Source: Pseudomonas duriflava
GTDB lineage: Bacteria; Pseudomonadota; Gammaproteobacteria; Pseudomonadales; Pseudomonadaceae
NCBI RefSeq assembly: GCF_007830155.1
Contig: NZ_VLKY01000001.1
Location: 1 to 64,000 of the forward strand
DNA: 64,000 nt
Direction of reading: 5' to 3'
A model generated the notes under the pieces. It was given only the letters and a program-made list of their open reading frames with translations. It was not told the DNA's origin and searched no databases. This document shows positions 1 to 8,218 of the stretch, one piece after another. The stretch's first letter is position 1. Each line of letters begins with the position of its first letter. Made by a program: the position numbers and the translations under genes.

Positions 1-70
1 ATAGGTCGGGTGTGTAAGCGCTGTGAGGCGTTGAGCTAACCGATACTAATTGCCCGTGAGGCTTGACCAT
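1..70 (+). rRNA. rrl: 23S ribosomal RNA, 3' end (partial)
   Basis: The window opens in the last bases of 23S rRNA. The conserved 3' segment with GATACTAATTGCCCGTGAGG, then CTTGACC, is the Pseudomonas form of the 23S end. The rest of the gene lies upstream of the window. The exact 3' end is estimated from the usual terminal stem. Confidence 0.9.
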
Positions 71-197
71 ATAACACCCAAACAATCTGTAAAGATTGCC
101 TACGGGAAGACGCCTAAAGCCGAAAGCTTGCGAACCCGCAATTACCTGATCACATACCCATTCGAGGAAGCAACTAACAGCGATTCCTCACCCGAAT

Positions 198-316
198 TGC
201 TTGACGACTATAGAGCTCTGGAACCACCTGATCCCATTCCGAACTCAGAAGTGAAACAAAGCATCGCCGATGGTAGTGTGGGGCCTCCCCATGTGAGAGT
301 AGGTCATCGTCAAGCA
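198..316 (+). rRNA. rrf: 5S ribosomal RNA
   Basis: A 119-nt 5S rRNA. Its ends pair as a terminal stem (TGCTTGACGA at the start, TCGTCAAGCA at the end). The core GAACTCAGAAGTGAAAC and GATGGTAGTGTGGGG are standard 5S sequence. It follows the 23S end after a 127-nt spacer with no tRNA, the usual order in Pseudomonas. Confidence 0.95.
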
Positions 317-325
317 CCTATACCC

Positions 326-364
326 AAAACCCCCAGGCCTAACAGCCCGGGGGTTTTGTCTTTT
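326..364 (+). terminator. Rho-independent terminator of the rRNA operon
   Basis: AAAACCCCC pairs with GGGGGTTTT across a GC-rich loop and is followed by GTCTTTT. It lies directly after 5S rRNA and closes the rRNA operon before birA. Confidence 0.85.
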
Positions 365-435
365 CAGAGCCCAGAACTGAGCGGCAAAGACGGCTAACCT
401 GGAGCAGGCTTGCTTCGGCTTTTAGAGAGAATTGT

Positions 436-1392
436 ATGGCGATATCGGCACTTCTAATTTGTTTGGCTGATGGAAAGTTTCATTCTGGCGAGCAGTTGGG
501 CAGGCTTTTAGGTATTAGCCGCAGTGCTGTTTGGAAGCAACTGCAAGCTATTGAAGAAAAGACCGGTCTAACCTTTTTTAAGGTTCCAGGTAAAGGTTAT
601 CGGTTGGCAGAGCCTCTTGAGCTACTAACTCCCCATCTTATTAAGTGTGTTGATTGGCCCGTCTCGATATTAGATACAATCGACTCTACTAATGCTGAGG
701 CTTTACGGCGTGTATTAAATGGTGCTACGCAGCCTCCCTTTGTGCTTTTGGCTGAGCACCAAACGTCAGGTCGAGGTCGTAGGGGACGCCTATGGGTTAG
801 CCCCTACGCCAAAAATATTTATCTTACCCTTGCGCTGTCTATTCAAGGAGGAGTTAGGCAACTCGAAGGGCTTAGCCTGGTTGTTGGGTTGGCTGTAGTT
901 ATTACCCTTCGGAAAATAGGGCTTAAAGACGTTGGGTTGAAATGGCCTAACGATATTCTTTTGCATAATCGCAAGCTGGCTGGTGTACTTGTCGAGATCT
1001 CAGGCGATCCGGCTGATATCTGTACCGCTATTATTGGCATTGGTTTGAATGTGAATATGCGAAGTGCCGAGAATATTGACCAGCCTTGGATATCCTTACA
1101 TGAAGCCATTGGGCATCCAGTCTCACGAAACGAGTTGGTTTCTGGATTATTAGAGGAATTACGCGTCTTGCTAGGGCTTCACCAAGAGCAGGGTTTCGCT
1201 GAGCTTGGGAAAAGATGGGAAGAGAACCATCTTTGGCAAGGTCGTGAAGTGGTATTGTCTTCTGGAGTTCATCAGGTTAACGGAACAGTCCTAGGCATAG
1301 GCTTAGACGGATCGCTTAGGTTGAATGTAGACGGCCATGAAAAATCCTTTAGTGGTGGCGAGCTCAGTTTGAGATTGAATAATGATTCTTGA
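436..1392 (+). CDS. birA: Bifunctional biotin--protein ligase / biotin operon repressor BirA
   Basis: Attaches biotin to the carrier subunit of acetyl-CoA carboxylase and, through its N-terminal domain, can repress biotin synthesis genes. It has 318 residues, the full length for the two-domain form. Residues 1-60 form a winged helix-turn-helix. The ligase domain shows the biotinyl-AMP loop GRGRRGRLW at 112-120, the KWPNDI motif at 169-174 and the conserved RKLAG lysine at 180. It overlaps coaX by 11 nt, so the two are probably co-transcribed. The birA-coaX order after an rRNA operon is typical of Pseudomonas. The ribosome binding site is weak (AGAGA). Confidence 0.96.
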   Translation: MAISALLICLADGKFHSGEQLGRLLGISRSAVWKQLQAIEEKTGLTFFKVPGKGYRLAEPLELLTPHLIKCVDWPVSILDTIDSTNAEALRRVLNGATQPPFVLLAEHQTSGRGRRGRLWVSPYAKNIYLTLALSIQGGVRQLEGLSLVVGLAVVITLRKIGLKDVGLKWPNDILLHNRKLAGVLVEISGDPADICTAIIGIGLNVNMRSAENIDQPWISLHEAIGHPVSRNELVSGLLEELRVLLGLHQEQGFAELGKRWEENHLWQGREVVLSSGVHQVNGTVLGIGLDGSLRLNVDGHEKSFSGGELSLRLNNDS

Positions 1393-2134
1393 GCTTGATT
1401 GTGGAAACAGCTTAATTAAATGGCGTGTAGTTAACGCTGACAATAAAGTAGCTTCTTCGGGGGTTGTTCACTCGGATTCTGAGCTTGTTCAGGTGCTCCT
1501 AGAGTCGCCTTCCTTATCTCTAACGTCTTGCCGGCTTGTTAGTGTACGTAGTGAAGAAGAAACCGATGAGCTGATTGAGCAATTGAACAGTCAGCTTGGG
1601 CTTGTTTGTCTACAGGCCAAGCCCGCTGAAACACTCTTGGGCGTTGCCAATGGTTATGAAGATTACAAACGCTTAGGTATGGATCGTTGGCTGGCAGTAC
1701 TAGGAGGTTTCAAGCTTGCTGGTGATAAAGCTTGTTTAGTTCTCGATTTAGGTACAGCCATTACAGCTGATTTCATTGATGCGGATGGACAGCATCGAGG
1801 CGGTTTCATCTGCCCGGGAATACCGCTGATGCGGCGTGAGCTTCAAACTCATACCCGGCGGATTCGATATGATCCACAATTCGAAGGTGCGAGCGGGCAC
1901 CCCCTTCCTGGACGTACGACGGCTCAGGCTGTTGAGGGCGGGTGTGTTTACATGCTTAGAGGATTTGTACGTACTCAGCATGAGTTGGCTATCGAACTGC
2001 TTGGGTCTGATGTAGCTATATTTTTGACCGGAGGAGATGCTGAATTGGTAAAGGATGTGATTCCAGGTTCACGTATAGTGCCGGATCTGATTTTTGTCGG
2101 TTTAGCCTTTGCCTGTCCTGTTGGCTCAATATGA
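1382..2134 (+). CDS. coaX: Type III pantothenate kinase
   Basis: Phosphorylates pantothenate, the first step of coenzyme A synthesis; type III kinases belong to the ASKHA fold. The 250 residues match the family. The N-terminal phosphate-binding ELDCGNSLIKWR, a GMDRW motif in the middle and DLGTAITADF are all present. The ATG lies inside the end of birA, suggesting translational coupling. The 3' end overlaps the next small gene by 4 nt (ATGA). Codon use is more A+T-rich than in the catabolic genes further right. Confidence 0.95.
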   Translation: MILELDCGNSLIKWRVVNADNKVASSGVVHSDSELVQVLLESPSLSLTSCRLVSVRSEEETDELIEQLNSQLGLVCLQAKPAETLLGVANGYEDYKRLGMDRWLAVLGGFKLAGDKACLVLDLGTAITADFIDADGQHRGGFICPGIPLMRRELQTHTRRIRYDPQFEGASGHPLPGRTTAQAVEGGCVYMLRGFVRTQHELAIELLGSDVAIFLTGGDAELVKDVIPGSRIVPDLIFVGLAFACPVGSI

Positions 2135-2316
2135 TGAAATGGCTTTTCGTGTTTTTGTTAGCGTTAAATGTGTTTTATTACGTTTGGAACCAGCAACAGA
2201 CACCTCTTCGCGCAAAGGAGGTTACCCCGCTAAGCTTGTACAAAGGTGATCAAAATAACATTCGTTTGCTGCACGAGCCTGAAACCCCTTCATCGGAAGC
2301 CATGCCTAGGCAGTGA
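2131..2316 (+). CDS. Shortened membrane-anchored protein (N-terminal part of a SPOR-family protein)
   Basis: A 61-residue protein with one N-terminal membrane segment (residues 3-19) followed by QQQTPLRAKEVTPLSLY. This N-terminus resembles the SPOR-domain (septal peptidoglycan-binding) protein that follows coaX in many Pseudomonas genomes, as I recall it. Here the reading frame stops after residue 61 and no SPOR domain is visible in any frame before the next gene at 2381. It overlaps coaX by ATGA. It is either a truncated relic still translated by coupling or a naturally short form. The family assignment rests on memory of the neighbourhood, not on an alignment. Confidence 0.6.
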   Translation: MMKWLFVFLLALNVFYYVWNQQQTPLRAKEVTPLSLYKGDQNNIRLLHEPETPSSEAMPRQ

Positions 2317-2380
2317 GCAGGAAGAGTTTAATAGGTCTCTCTTAGTAGAGAGCTTGGAAGGCTTGTGCAGGTGAATATTC

Positions 2381-2794
2381 ATGCTGACCTTGGGTAATCT
2401 GTTCATTTTCATGATGGCCGCTGCGGTGTGTGCTTGGCTATGGCATTCACATGGACTGCGCGAGCGTACTTTAGCTTTAGCTAAAGAGCATTGCGCCAAA
2501 CGTGGCGTAGAGCTCTTGGACGAAAATGTGGCCTTTCGCCGTTTCGGTATTATGCGAGACGTTAAAGGACATAGGCGCTTTGCTCGATTTTACGATTTTG
2601 AGTTCACCTCAACAGGCGAGCAGCGCTTAGCAGGGAGCATAGTCATGTTTGGAGCAAGACTTGGTTTGATTGAGTTTGCGCCTTATGCAGTTCCAGATCA
2701 GCCGCATATACCCAATGATCCACGTATTGTAGATATGGCTTCATGGAGAGAAGCACGTGAAAAAAGAGGAGATGAACGCCGCCGAGTGGATTAA
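2381..2794 (+). CDS. DUF3301 domain-containing protein
   Basis: A 137-residue protein of unknown function. Residues 4-21 are a hydrophobic membrane anchor. The remainder is a basic cytoplasmic domain containing ALAKEHCAKRGVELLDENV and RRFARFYDFEFTSTGEQR, which are typical of DUF3301. The proline-rich tail and the RREAREKRGDERRR end are highly charged. It lies 64 nt after the SPOR-like remnant on the same strand. Confidence 0.75.
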   Translation: MLTLGNLFIFMMAAAVCAWLWHSHGLRERTLALAKEHCAKRGVELLDENVAFRRFGIMRDVKGHRRFARFYDFEFTSTGEQRLAGSIVMFGARLGLIEFAPYAVPDQPHIPNDPRIVDMASWREAREKRGDERRRVD

Positions 2795-3135
2795 ATAGTT
2801 CCCAATTGGCTGCGTATGTAGGAGCTGTTTCACGGTTTATGTTATTTACTTCCTCGTAACTAGCCTGCATCTCGCTTGCTATCTTCGCTATAGGCTTGGG
2901 GCTTCTGGTCTGTCTTCGTATCAAGAGTAATTTGCCTTAAAACGGATAAGTTGTACGGGTCCTATTTACCTGTGCAGATAGAAAATAGGGCGCGTCTATC
3001 CGATACGTTTGAAGAGTTTTTTTACCTTGTGCGACTATGCAGGGCGACTCGTGTGGTATCGCGCCAGCGATCGTATTCAGGACGAAGTCAGACTGTCTGG
3101 ACATGACTGGGCAGAAAGAACAATAGCCCCTGACT
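2795..3135. other. Intergenic stretch, no gene recognised
   Basis: About 340 nt between the DUF3301 gene and the next small reading frame. Minus-strand frames here run into neighbouring genes and resemble no protein. No convincing terminator or RNA gene was seen. Confidence 0.5.
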
Positions 3136-3411
3136 GTGGAGAGCGCACCATTGCGTAACAATATCATTTCGATCAAGCCGCAAAACCAGGAAGACCGGGA
3201 AACACTTGAAGCCCGACTGAGCTTTCTTCAAAAAGCTTCACTACGTCTTTTACACCGTAATGGCAGCAAAGCGACGCTTCTCGTGTTGGAGCGATGGCGT
3301 TCGACAGAGGACGATATTCAAGTTGTCTTTACCCCCGGGATTGTCGAGGCATTAGGCGAGAAGTTGGACGGCCGACAGTTGTTAGACGCAGCCATGAGCG
3401 CTGCTCGGTAA
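3136..3411 (+). CDS. Small hypothetical protein
   Basis: A 91-residue reading frame with a GTG start; no upstream ATG fits better. It has a charged, helical N-terminal half (QNQEDRETLEARLSFLQKAS) and no signal peptide or membrane segment. I do not recognise a family. Its composition looks like a real soluble protein, but there is no strong ribosome binding site, so the start is uncertain. Confidence 0.45.
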   Translation: MESAPLRNNIISIKPQNQEDRETLEARLSFLQKASLRLLHRNGSKATLLVLERWRSTEDDIQVVFTPGIVEALGEKLDGRQLLDAAMSAAR

Positions 3412-3914
3412 TCCGCTTGGCTTGATCAGTCCCGGTTTCTGGATTCGCTTGCCTTAGATGTATGGGCTATTGATTGATCATTCTGTTGGTTGGGCTGGAA
3501 ATTATCCGTCTGGGCTCTGGATTCAGACAGGGCTCAGTTGGAGCGCTATGAAACTTTAAAATTGAGGTGTCGACGAGTAGTTGCTCCAGGCTGATTTTCC
3601 AGTGACAGCTGAATTTATTATGTGCCTACAGCAGGCCTCTCATTTTGAAGTTTTCTTATAGGCTACGCTCAGCAAATCAGCCTATTCGATTGTAAGCTGA
3701 TGAAGCCATAATCGTGTAATGCTCTGGTATGTCTTGTGGGCACGGTCGAACCCAAGCGTCATTCATTAGTATTGTTTTTTCATACGATAGGGTTATAGCG
3801 TGAAGTCTTGGGCTAGAGCACATGTCTACCATTACTCCTCTAGCTGAATTCAAGGCGTAGAGGAATCTACTGCCCTTAATATCTGGATTTTCTCCAAAGC
3901 CTTTAGTTTGCCAA

Positions 3915-3946
3915 TATTTTTCTAAAAAAATATTTTTAGAAAAATA
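3915..3946. promoter_or_regulatory. Perfect 14-bp inverted repeat, A+T-rich
   Basis: TATTTTTCTAAAAA, four bases, then TTTTTAGAAAAATA: an exact inverted repeat about 165 nt upstream of the RpiR-type gene. It could be an operator or a bidirectional transcription stop. There is no gene immediately left of it that obviously needs a terminator. Confidence 0.4.
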
Positions 3947-4064
3947 ATCCTTTATTCTAAGCTCAGTTTTTACAATTCTACTTTTTAAGAAATCTGCTTA
4001 TTCTTTTGCAGATAACTGCATTTGCTGAAAAATGCACGCATTATCAAACGGTTTAGAGCGCTAA

Positions 4065-4076
4065 CATCAATTGATG
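4065..4076. promoter_or_regulatory. 12-bp palindrome CATCAATTGATG, possible operator
   Basis: A perfect 12-bp palindrome, flanked by AGCGC and GCGCT, 34 nt ahead of the RpiR-family start codon. That is the usual place for an autoregulatory operator. Palindromes this short can arise by chance. Confidence 0.3.
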
Positions 4077-4110
4077 CGCTGCTGTAACGATTCATCAGAA
4101 AGGATACCAA

Positions 4111-5010
4111 ATGCTTGATACTGATCCATCGCAGGCTTCCACGGTTATGGTTCCTGATAGCGTAGAGGCGTTACAAAAGTCGATTGCGGCGGAATATGAG
4201 TCTCTGCCTCGACAACTCAAACGCGTCGCCACTTACATGAGTCAACAGAGCGACCGTGTTATGGTTGATCGGATCAGCGATATTGCTCGGCAGTGTGAGG
4301 TTCATCCTTCGGCTATTGTCCGTTTTTCGCAGCGCTTTGGGTTCAAGGGCTTTAGCGAGATGCAGGCCTTGTTTCGTGAGGCCTATACGCACAAAGCAAC
4401 ACCGATTCAGAACTATCAGCAACGTATTCGGCGCATGATTGCCAATAAGTCACAGATGGCTACTGGCGTCGATTTGGCTCAGGAATGTATTAGCGCTACA
4501 CGTTCTGGTCTAGATCGCTTGGCTGAAGAGCTGGATGACAAGGCCTTTGAGAAAGCGGTGGGTTTGTTAGTAAATGCAGAGAATATCTATGTGGTTGGCG
4601 TGCGCCGGTCGTTTGCCGTAGCACATTACTTTGTTTACAACTTGCAGCACACAAACAAGCGTATCCATCTGGTGTCAGGGCTAGGGGGCAGTTATCGCGA
4701 GCAAATGCGTAGTGTCAGCTCGAATGATTTAGTCGTAGCTATTAGCTTCACCCCTTATGGAAAGGAGAGTCAGCAGTGTGTTCGTATTGCCCAACATAAC
4801 CAGGCGAAGACATTGATTATTACAGATAGCCAATTATCTCCTCTGGCGAAGCGGGCCAATGCGTTACTGCTAGTCAATGAGGGGAGCGCCTTTGCCTTTC
4901 GCTCGTTAAGTGCCACTCTATGCTTGTGTCAGGCCTTGTTCATTGCGTTAGCGTATCGTTTAGAAATGAAGGTTGATGAGATGCAGGAGCCCATTGGGTT
5001 CGATGATTGA
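4111..5010 (+). CDS. MurR/RpiR-family transcriptional regulator
   Basis: A 299-residue regulator. Residues 20-95 form the HTH_6 DNA-binding domain (SQQSDRVMVDRISDIARQC, then HPSAIVRFSQRFGFKGFSE). Residues 130-270 form a SIS sugar-phosphate-binding domain (YVVGVRRSFAVAHYFVYNL, then VVAISFTPYGKESQQ). RpiR proteins usually sense phosphosugars and control neighbouring sugar genes. No sugar genes are adjacent here, so the target is unknown. The gene has its own long A+T-rich upstream region with two palindromes. Confidence 0.88.
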   Translation: MLDTDPSQASTVMVPDSVEALQKSIAAEYESLPRQLKRVATYMSQQSDRVMVDRISDIARQCEVHPSAIVRFSQRFGFKGFSEMQALFREAYTHKATPIQNYQQRIRRMIANKSQMATGVDLAQECISATRSGLDRLAEELDDKAFEKAVGLLVNAENIYVVGVRRSFAVAHYFVYNLQHTNKRIHLVSGLGGSYREQMRSVSSNDLVVAISFTPYGKESQQCVRIAQHNQAKTLIITDSQLSPLAKRANALLLVNEGSAFAFRSLSATLCLCQALFIALAYRLEMKVDEMQEPIGFDD

Positions 5011-5097
5011 ACATCTTTCTTCAATAACTTGGCGTGGGCACTAAGTAGAGATGATATTGCCTAATGCTTACCTGTTCCTAACAAGACGAGGCATATC

Positions 5098-5250
5098 ATG
5101 GCTACCGAGCACTCAAAACGTACGACTTCAGAGTCACCTGAAGAGGCAAGCAAAGTAGGAGAGGCTAATAAGACCTTGAATCAGCAAGGTGAGCAGCGCC
5201 GGACCAAGTTCAATGAGCCTGAAGATCCGCAGGCTCAGCGGTCGAAATGA
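5098..5250 (+). CDS. Small hydrophilic protein of unknown function
   Basis: A 50-residue protein, very rich in Glu, Lys, Arg, Gln and Ser and without hydrophobic stretches, so probably disordered. The ribosome binding site (GACGAGG) lies about 8 nt before the ATG. Its stop codon is 4 nt before the next start, so it is likely co-translated with the DUF1810 gene. No family recognised. Confidence 0.55.
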   Translation: MATEHSKRTTSESPEEASKVGEANKTLNQQGEQRRTKFNEPEDPQAQRSK

Positions 5251-5254
5251 TTCT

Positions 5255-5677
5255 ATGATGGCCGAATCTTTTACTCTTGAGCGCTTTGTAATGGCCCAAG
5301 ACCCTTTATGGGGGCGGGTGCTTTCTGAGTTGCAGGCAGGCAGTAAACGCACTCACTGGATGTGGTTTGTTTTCCCACAGATTCAGGGCCTTGGTTATAG
5401 CGATATGGCGCGGCGCTATGCTATAGCCTCTGGTGAGGAGGCCAGGGCCTACTTAAACCATTCGATTTTGGGGTCGCGGTTGCGTGAGGCGACTGTAATT
5501 GTAAATAGCCTTGAGAACTTCAGCGTGGAGCAAATTTTTGGTTATCCGGATAACCTTAAATTTCATTCTTCCATGACATTATTTGCTCAGGTAACCGATG
5601 GCGACGATATATTTACTCGTGCGCTGGATATCTATTTTCAGGGTAAACAAGACAACGCTACGTTGATGCGCTTGTAA
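5255..5677 (+). CDS. DUF1810 family protein
   Basis: A 140-residue soluble protein of the DUF1810 (YbbA/calpastatin-like) family. The signature HWMWFVFPQIQGLG is followed by SDMARRYAI and later KFHSSMTLFA. The function of the family is unknown. Two consecutive ATG codons (5255 and 5258) could start it. It follows the 50-residue gene by a few bases. Confidence 0.85.
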   Translation: MMAESFTLERFVMAQDPLWGRVLSELQAGSKRTHWMWFVFPQIQGLGYSDMARRYAIASGEEARAYLNHSILGSRLREATVIVNSLENFSVEQIFGYPDNLKFHSSMTLFAQVTDGDDIFTRALDIYFQGKQDNATLMRL

Positions 5678-5797
5678 CACGTCATGCGGGTATTTCCTGA
5701 ATAGTTGAATCGCATGACAGGCGTTCGCTAAAGCGCTGATTGGTTGCAATATGTCGGAGGGAATGGAGTTAAGTGCGATGCCTGTTCGATCCCTTCC

Positions 5798-6175
5798 TCA
5801 GGTGCGTAGCCCTGGCGTATCGGAGGATTTCTGACCAAGCGTTTTCTCTATTTCAGGTTGTTCAATACCATCCACCCACCATTTTAAGTGCGCGCTTACT
5901 TGGGTCTGTGGGGCATAGCCGAGCTTATTACGTACCGGACACGAACCGTTTTCCGTAGCTTTGGCCTCTCCAGCCTGCCGAGAGCGATTATTACCCGCTT
6001 TACCGTTTGACTGAACGATCATTTCAAAGCGTATGCTTTCGCCCTTGCCTCGAAAGCATAACTCCACGGCAGCTTGTTGGGGCGTAACGGCCTCAAGGTT
6101 GAGTGATGCTTCAACATTGGGGGATGAAGTTGCAAGTAACCAAGCGGTCATAGGCAATACAAGTAATCTTGACAT
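5798..6175 (-). CDS. CsgH-like curli assembly factor (probable)
   Basis: A 125-residue exported protein last in the curli cluster. It has a short signal peptide (about residues 1-23, ending NVEA). The mature part has an immunoglobulin-like strand pattern with RFEMIVQSNGKAGNN and SRQAGEA, as in CsgH/CsgC proteins that stop curlin subunits from forming amyloid inside the periplasm. Two cysteines could form a disulfide. It follows csgA copy 1 after 110 nt containing a strong hairpin. The assignment rests on neighbourhood and pattern rather than strong identity, and the ribosome binding site is poor. Confidence 0.6.
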   Translation of the reverse strand: MSRLLVLPMTAWLLATSSPNVEASLNLEAVTPQQAAVELCFRGKGESIRFEMIVQSNGKAGNNRSRQAGEAKATENGSCPVRNKLGYAPQTQVSAHLKWWVDGIEQPEIEKTLGQKSSDTPGLRT

Positions 6176-6245
6176 AATAGTAGTAGGGCCGAGATATGCC
6201 GACTGTTATTGAGGGCGGCTTAAGATGTCAGGCCACCTTTAGGTA

Positions 6246-6271
6246 AGGCTAGCGTTATTCAACGCTAGCCT
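6246..6271. terminator. Stable hairpin between csgA copy 1 and the csgH-like gene
   Basis: AGGCTAGCGTT, four bases, then AACGCTAGCCT: a perfect 11-bp stem. It lies 15 nt after the csgA stop on the minus strand. No T-run follows on that strand, so it more likely protects or attenuates the messenger than ends it. This would favour high expression of the major subunit over csgH. Confidence 0.5.
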
Positions 6272-6285
6272 GTGCAGCAACTGGC

Positions 6286-7428
6286 TTACTGTTGGGTAAT
6301 GGTTGCGCTATTGCCATTGCCTGTTTGAGAGATAGTTGCCGCAGCGCCAAAGCCGAATTGACCACCTTGCGTAATCATGGCCTGGTTTGCTACACCATTC
6401 TGCGCCACGACTGCCATGGCCCCAAGTTGAGAGTCGAGCTGTTGTACTGTAGCAATGTTGTCACTGCCATTTTGCGTGACATCTACATAATTACTGTCTC
6501 CTGTTTGGGTGGCAGTAACAGTGTTGCCAGTCCCCGTCGAAGAGCCCGCCAGAACGTTTCCTCGTCCCTCAACTGTGCTGCTGAACGTGTTGCTAGAGCC
6601 ATCCTGATCGAAGTAAAGCTCGTTGAACTTGCCGTCCTGCTGAATATTCATCACGTTATTGTCGCCACGCTGCGACAACGTTGCGAACTCAGGGCCGCTA
6701 TAGCCATCCTGAATGAGGGATGCCGTGTTCGAGGTGCCTTCCTGGGTAATGGAAGCCGTCTGGCCATCACCGGTCTGCGTCAACGCAATGTTGTTGTTGT
6801 CGCCTGTTTGAGCCAACGTAGCTGAGTTGCCGATGCCGACTTGCGCGGTCTCGACGCGATTGTCGTTACCGGTTGCAGTTGCGGTGAATTGATTAGCGTA
6901 GCCATCCTGCGAAACGATATGGCTATTATTATCACCTTGCTGATAAATACTAGCGTAGCCGCCGGATGACATGCCATAGGCCGATCCACCGCCCTGAGTA
7001 ACTTCGGCTAGGTTGTTATTGCCCACTTGCTCGATCTGGGCGATGTTATCGTTGCCAGTCAATTGATATATCTTGGCTTCGTTGACGTCGCCAGCCTGGG
7101 TGACCTGGGTTTGGCTGTTGTCTTGCGCCTCCTGATAGATAGAAGATGTGTTATCGCCGCCCTGCTGATACGTTGTAGCGGTGTTGTACGTACCGTCTTG
7201 ATATTGATAGGAGGAACTGCGCGAGGCACCACTCTGGGTTACGGTGCCTGTATTACCAGTACCCAACTGCTCTTGGATGCTACTGCTTTGTAGAGATCCG
7301 TCGAGTTGTTCCAGTGTGGCCGAGTTGTTATCTCCTGACTGACGGGTTTCTGCCGTGTTCATTTCAGCAAAGGATTGAGCGCTGAAAGCGATCAGAATGG
7401 CAGCGGCGAGCGGCTTAAATGTATGCAT
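6286..7428 (-). CDS. csgA: Curlin-repeat major amyloid subunit CsgA, copy 1
   Basis: Major subunit of curli, the extracellular amyloid fibre of biofilms. It has 380 residues from the ATG at 7428, chosen for the AAAGGAAGAATC ribosome binding site and a classic signal peptide (to about ...AQSFA). The mature part is built of more than a dozen curlin units of the form QxGxxNxAxxxQ, such as QTGDNNNIALTQTG. It is rich in Gln, Asn, Gly, Thr and Ser with almost no Cys or Lys, and ends ATITQQ. E. coli CsgA has five repeats in about 150 residues, so this is a long form. It is paired with csgB copy 1, 83 nt upstream. Confidence 0.9.
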   Translation of the reverse strand: MHTFKPLAAAILIAFSAQSFAEMNTAETRQSGDNNSATLEQLDGSLQSSSIQEQLGTGNTGTVTQSGASRSSSYQYQDGTYNTATTYQQGGDNTSSIYQEAQDNSQTQVTQAGDVNEAKIYQLTGNDNIAQIEQVGNNNLAEVTQGGGSAYGMSSGGYASIYQQGDNNSHIVSQDGYANQFTATATGNDNRVETAQVGIGNSATLAQTGDNNNIALTQTGDGQTASITQEGTSNTASLIQDGYSGPEFATLSQRGDNNVMNIQQDGKFNELYFDQDGSSNTFSSTVEGRGNVLAGSSTGTGNTVTATQTGDSNYVDVTQNGSDNIATVQQLDSQLGAMAVVAQNGVANQAMITQGGQFGFGAAATISQTGNGNSATITQQ

Positions 7429-7511
7429 GATTCTTCCTTTTTTTACTGCTTTAAAGCCCTGGCGAGGGCTTGATCCAATAAGATGCAAACGGGAGTACGG
7501 TTTTTAGGAAC

Positions 7512-8009
7512 TCAGTACTGGCTTACTGTTACGCTCTGGTGGCTGCCGTATTGAGTGACATTAGCCTGCTGGCCTGTTCCGCTCTGCTCGATAGAGGCGT
7601 TGTTATAGGCGCCATATTGAGTAATCAGGGCAACATTTGTAGAACCGCTCTGGGTGATATCGGCGTTGTTTGCATACCCGGCCTGGGTAATGATTGCCGT
7701 GAGATCAGAGCCTTGCTGCAGAATAGCGGCCTGCTGATCGCTACCTTGTTGAGCAATGACGGCACGTGAGGCAATACCTTGCTGGGTCAGTGTCGCCTCG
7801 TTGCCATTACCATTCTGTGTTATGGCTGCCGTTAGACCAGTAGCTGAAGCATTAGCCAGGGCGCGCATGTCGATAGTGCCGGCGAGGTCTGAAGTAGAGG
7901 CAAGATCGAAATTATCGACTAGGTCAGCAGCATAAAGAGGGGAGAGGGCAAAGCTCATGCCACTTAGGGCGAGCAGTACTCTTGAGCATAACCGTTGCAA
8001 TACTTTCAT
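7512..8009 (-). CDS. csgB: Curlin-repeat minor subunit (nucleator) CsgB, copy 1
   Basis: Nucleator anchoring curli to the outer membrane. It has 165 residues from the ATG at 8009, with AGGGA placed ahead of it. The signal peptide ends near PLYA, and the curlin units follow (ITQNGNGNEATLTQQG, then ILQQGSDLTAIITQAG). It ends in the aromatic, basic-poor tail SVTVSQY. It lies upstream of csgA copy 1, the csgBA order of curli operons. A CsgD-like box lies about 60 nt ahead. Confidence 0.88.
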   Translation of the reverse strand: MKVLQRLCSRVLLALSGMSFALSPLYAADLVDNFDLASTSDLAGTIDMRALANASATGLTAAITQNGNGNEATLTQQGIASRAVIAQQGSDQQAAILQQGSDLTAIITQAGYANNADITQSGSTNVALITQYGAYNNASIEQSGTGQQANVTQYGSHQSVTVSQY

Positions 8010-8072
8010 GGCTAAATCCCTATATAGCACTGGCTGAATTGTTGGCTTTGTTGCAATGGCTGGGTATCGCTC

Positions 8073-8086
8073 TAAAGATTGAAAAA
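8073..8086. promoter_or_regulatory. CsgD-like box ahead of csgB copy 1
   Basis: TAAAGATTGAAAAA matches the enterobacterial CsgD consensus AAAAGNG-N2-AAAWW at all but two fixed positions. It lies in a 20-nt block (8066-8085) that agrees at 16 of 20 positions with the block ahead of csgB copy 2. No csgD gene is present in the window. Confidence 0.4.
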
Positions 8087-8218
8087 GAAATGTTTTTGGT
8101 CTGTTAAAGGATTAATCCTTTGCTGGAGTGGTGTCGTGCTTCTATGTTTTAGAAACGGGCTATCCGAGTAGACTATTGCGTCCTGACAGCAAGGCAGGAA
8201 GATGATAGATGGCTAGAT

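Larger units (their letters stand above)
3412..4110. other. Long intergenic region upstream of the RpiR regulator
   Basis: About 700 nt without a credible gene on either strand. The last 200 nt become very A+T-rich and contain two inverted repeats (listed separately) just ahead of the regulator gene. No tRNA-like fold was recognised. Confidence 0.55.

Noticed and set aside
70-197. A tRNA in the 23S-5S spacer
   Set aside because: No cloverleaf-like sequence is present; tRNAs in rRNA operons usually lie between 16S and 23S, outside this window.
6292-6825. A plus-strand open frame of 177 codons opposite csgA copy 1
   Set aside because: It is the mirror of repeat-rich coding sequence. It has no signal, no known family and no ribosome binding site, whereas the minus frame shows clear curlin repeats.
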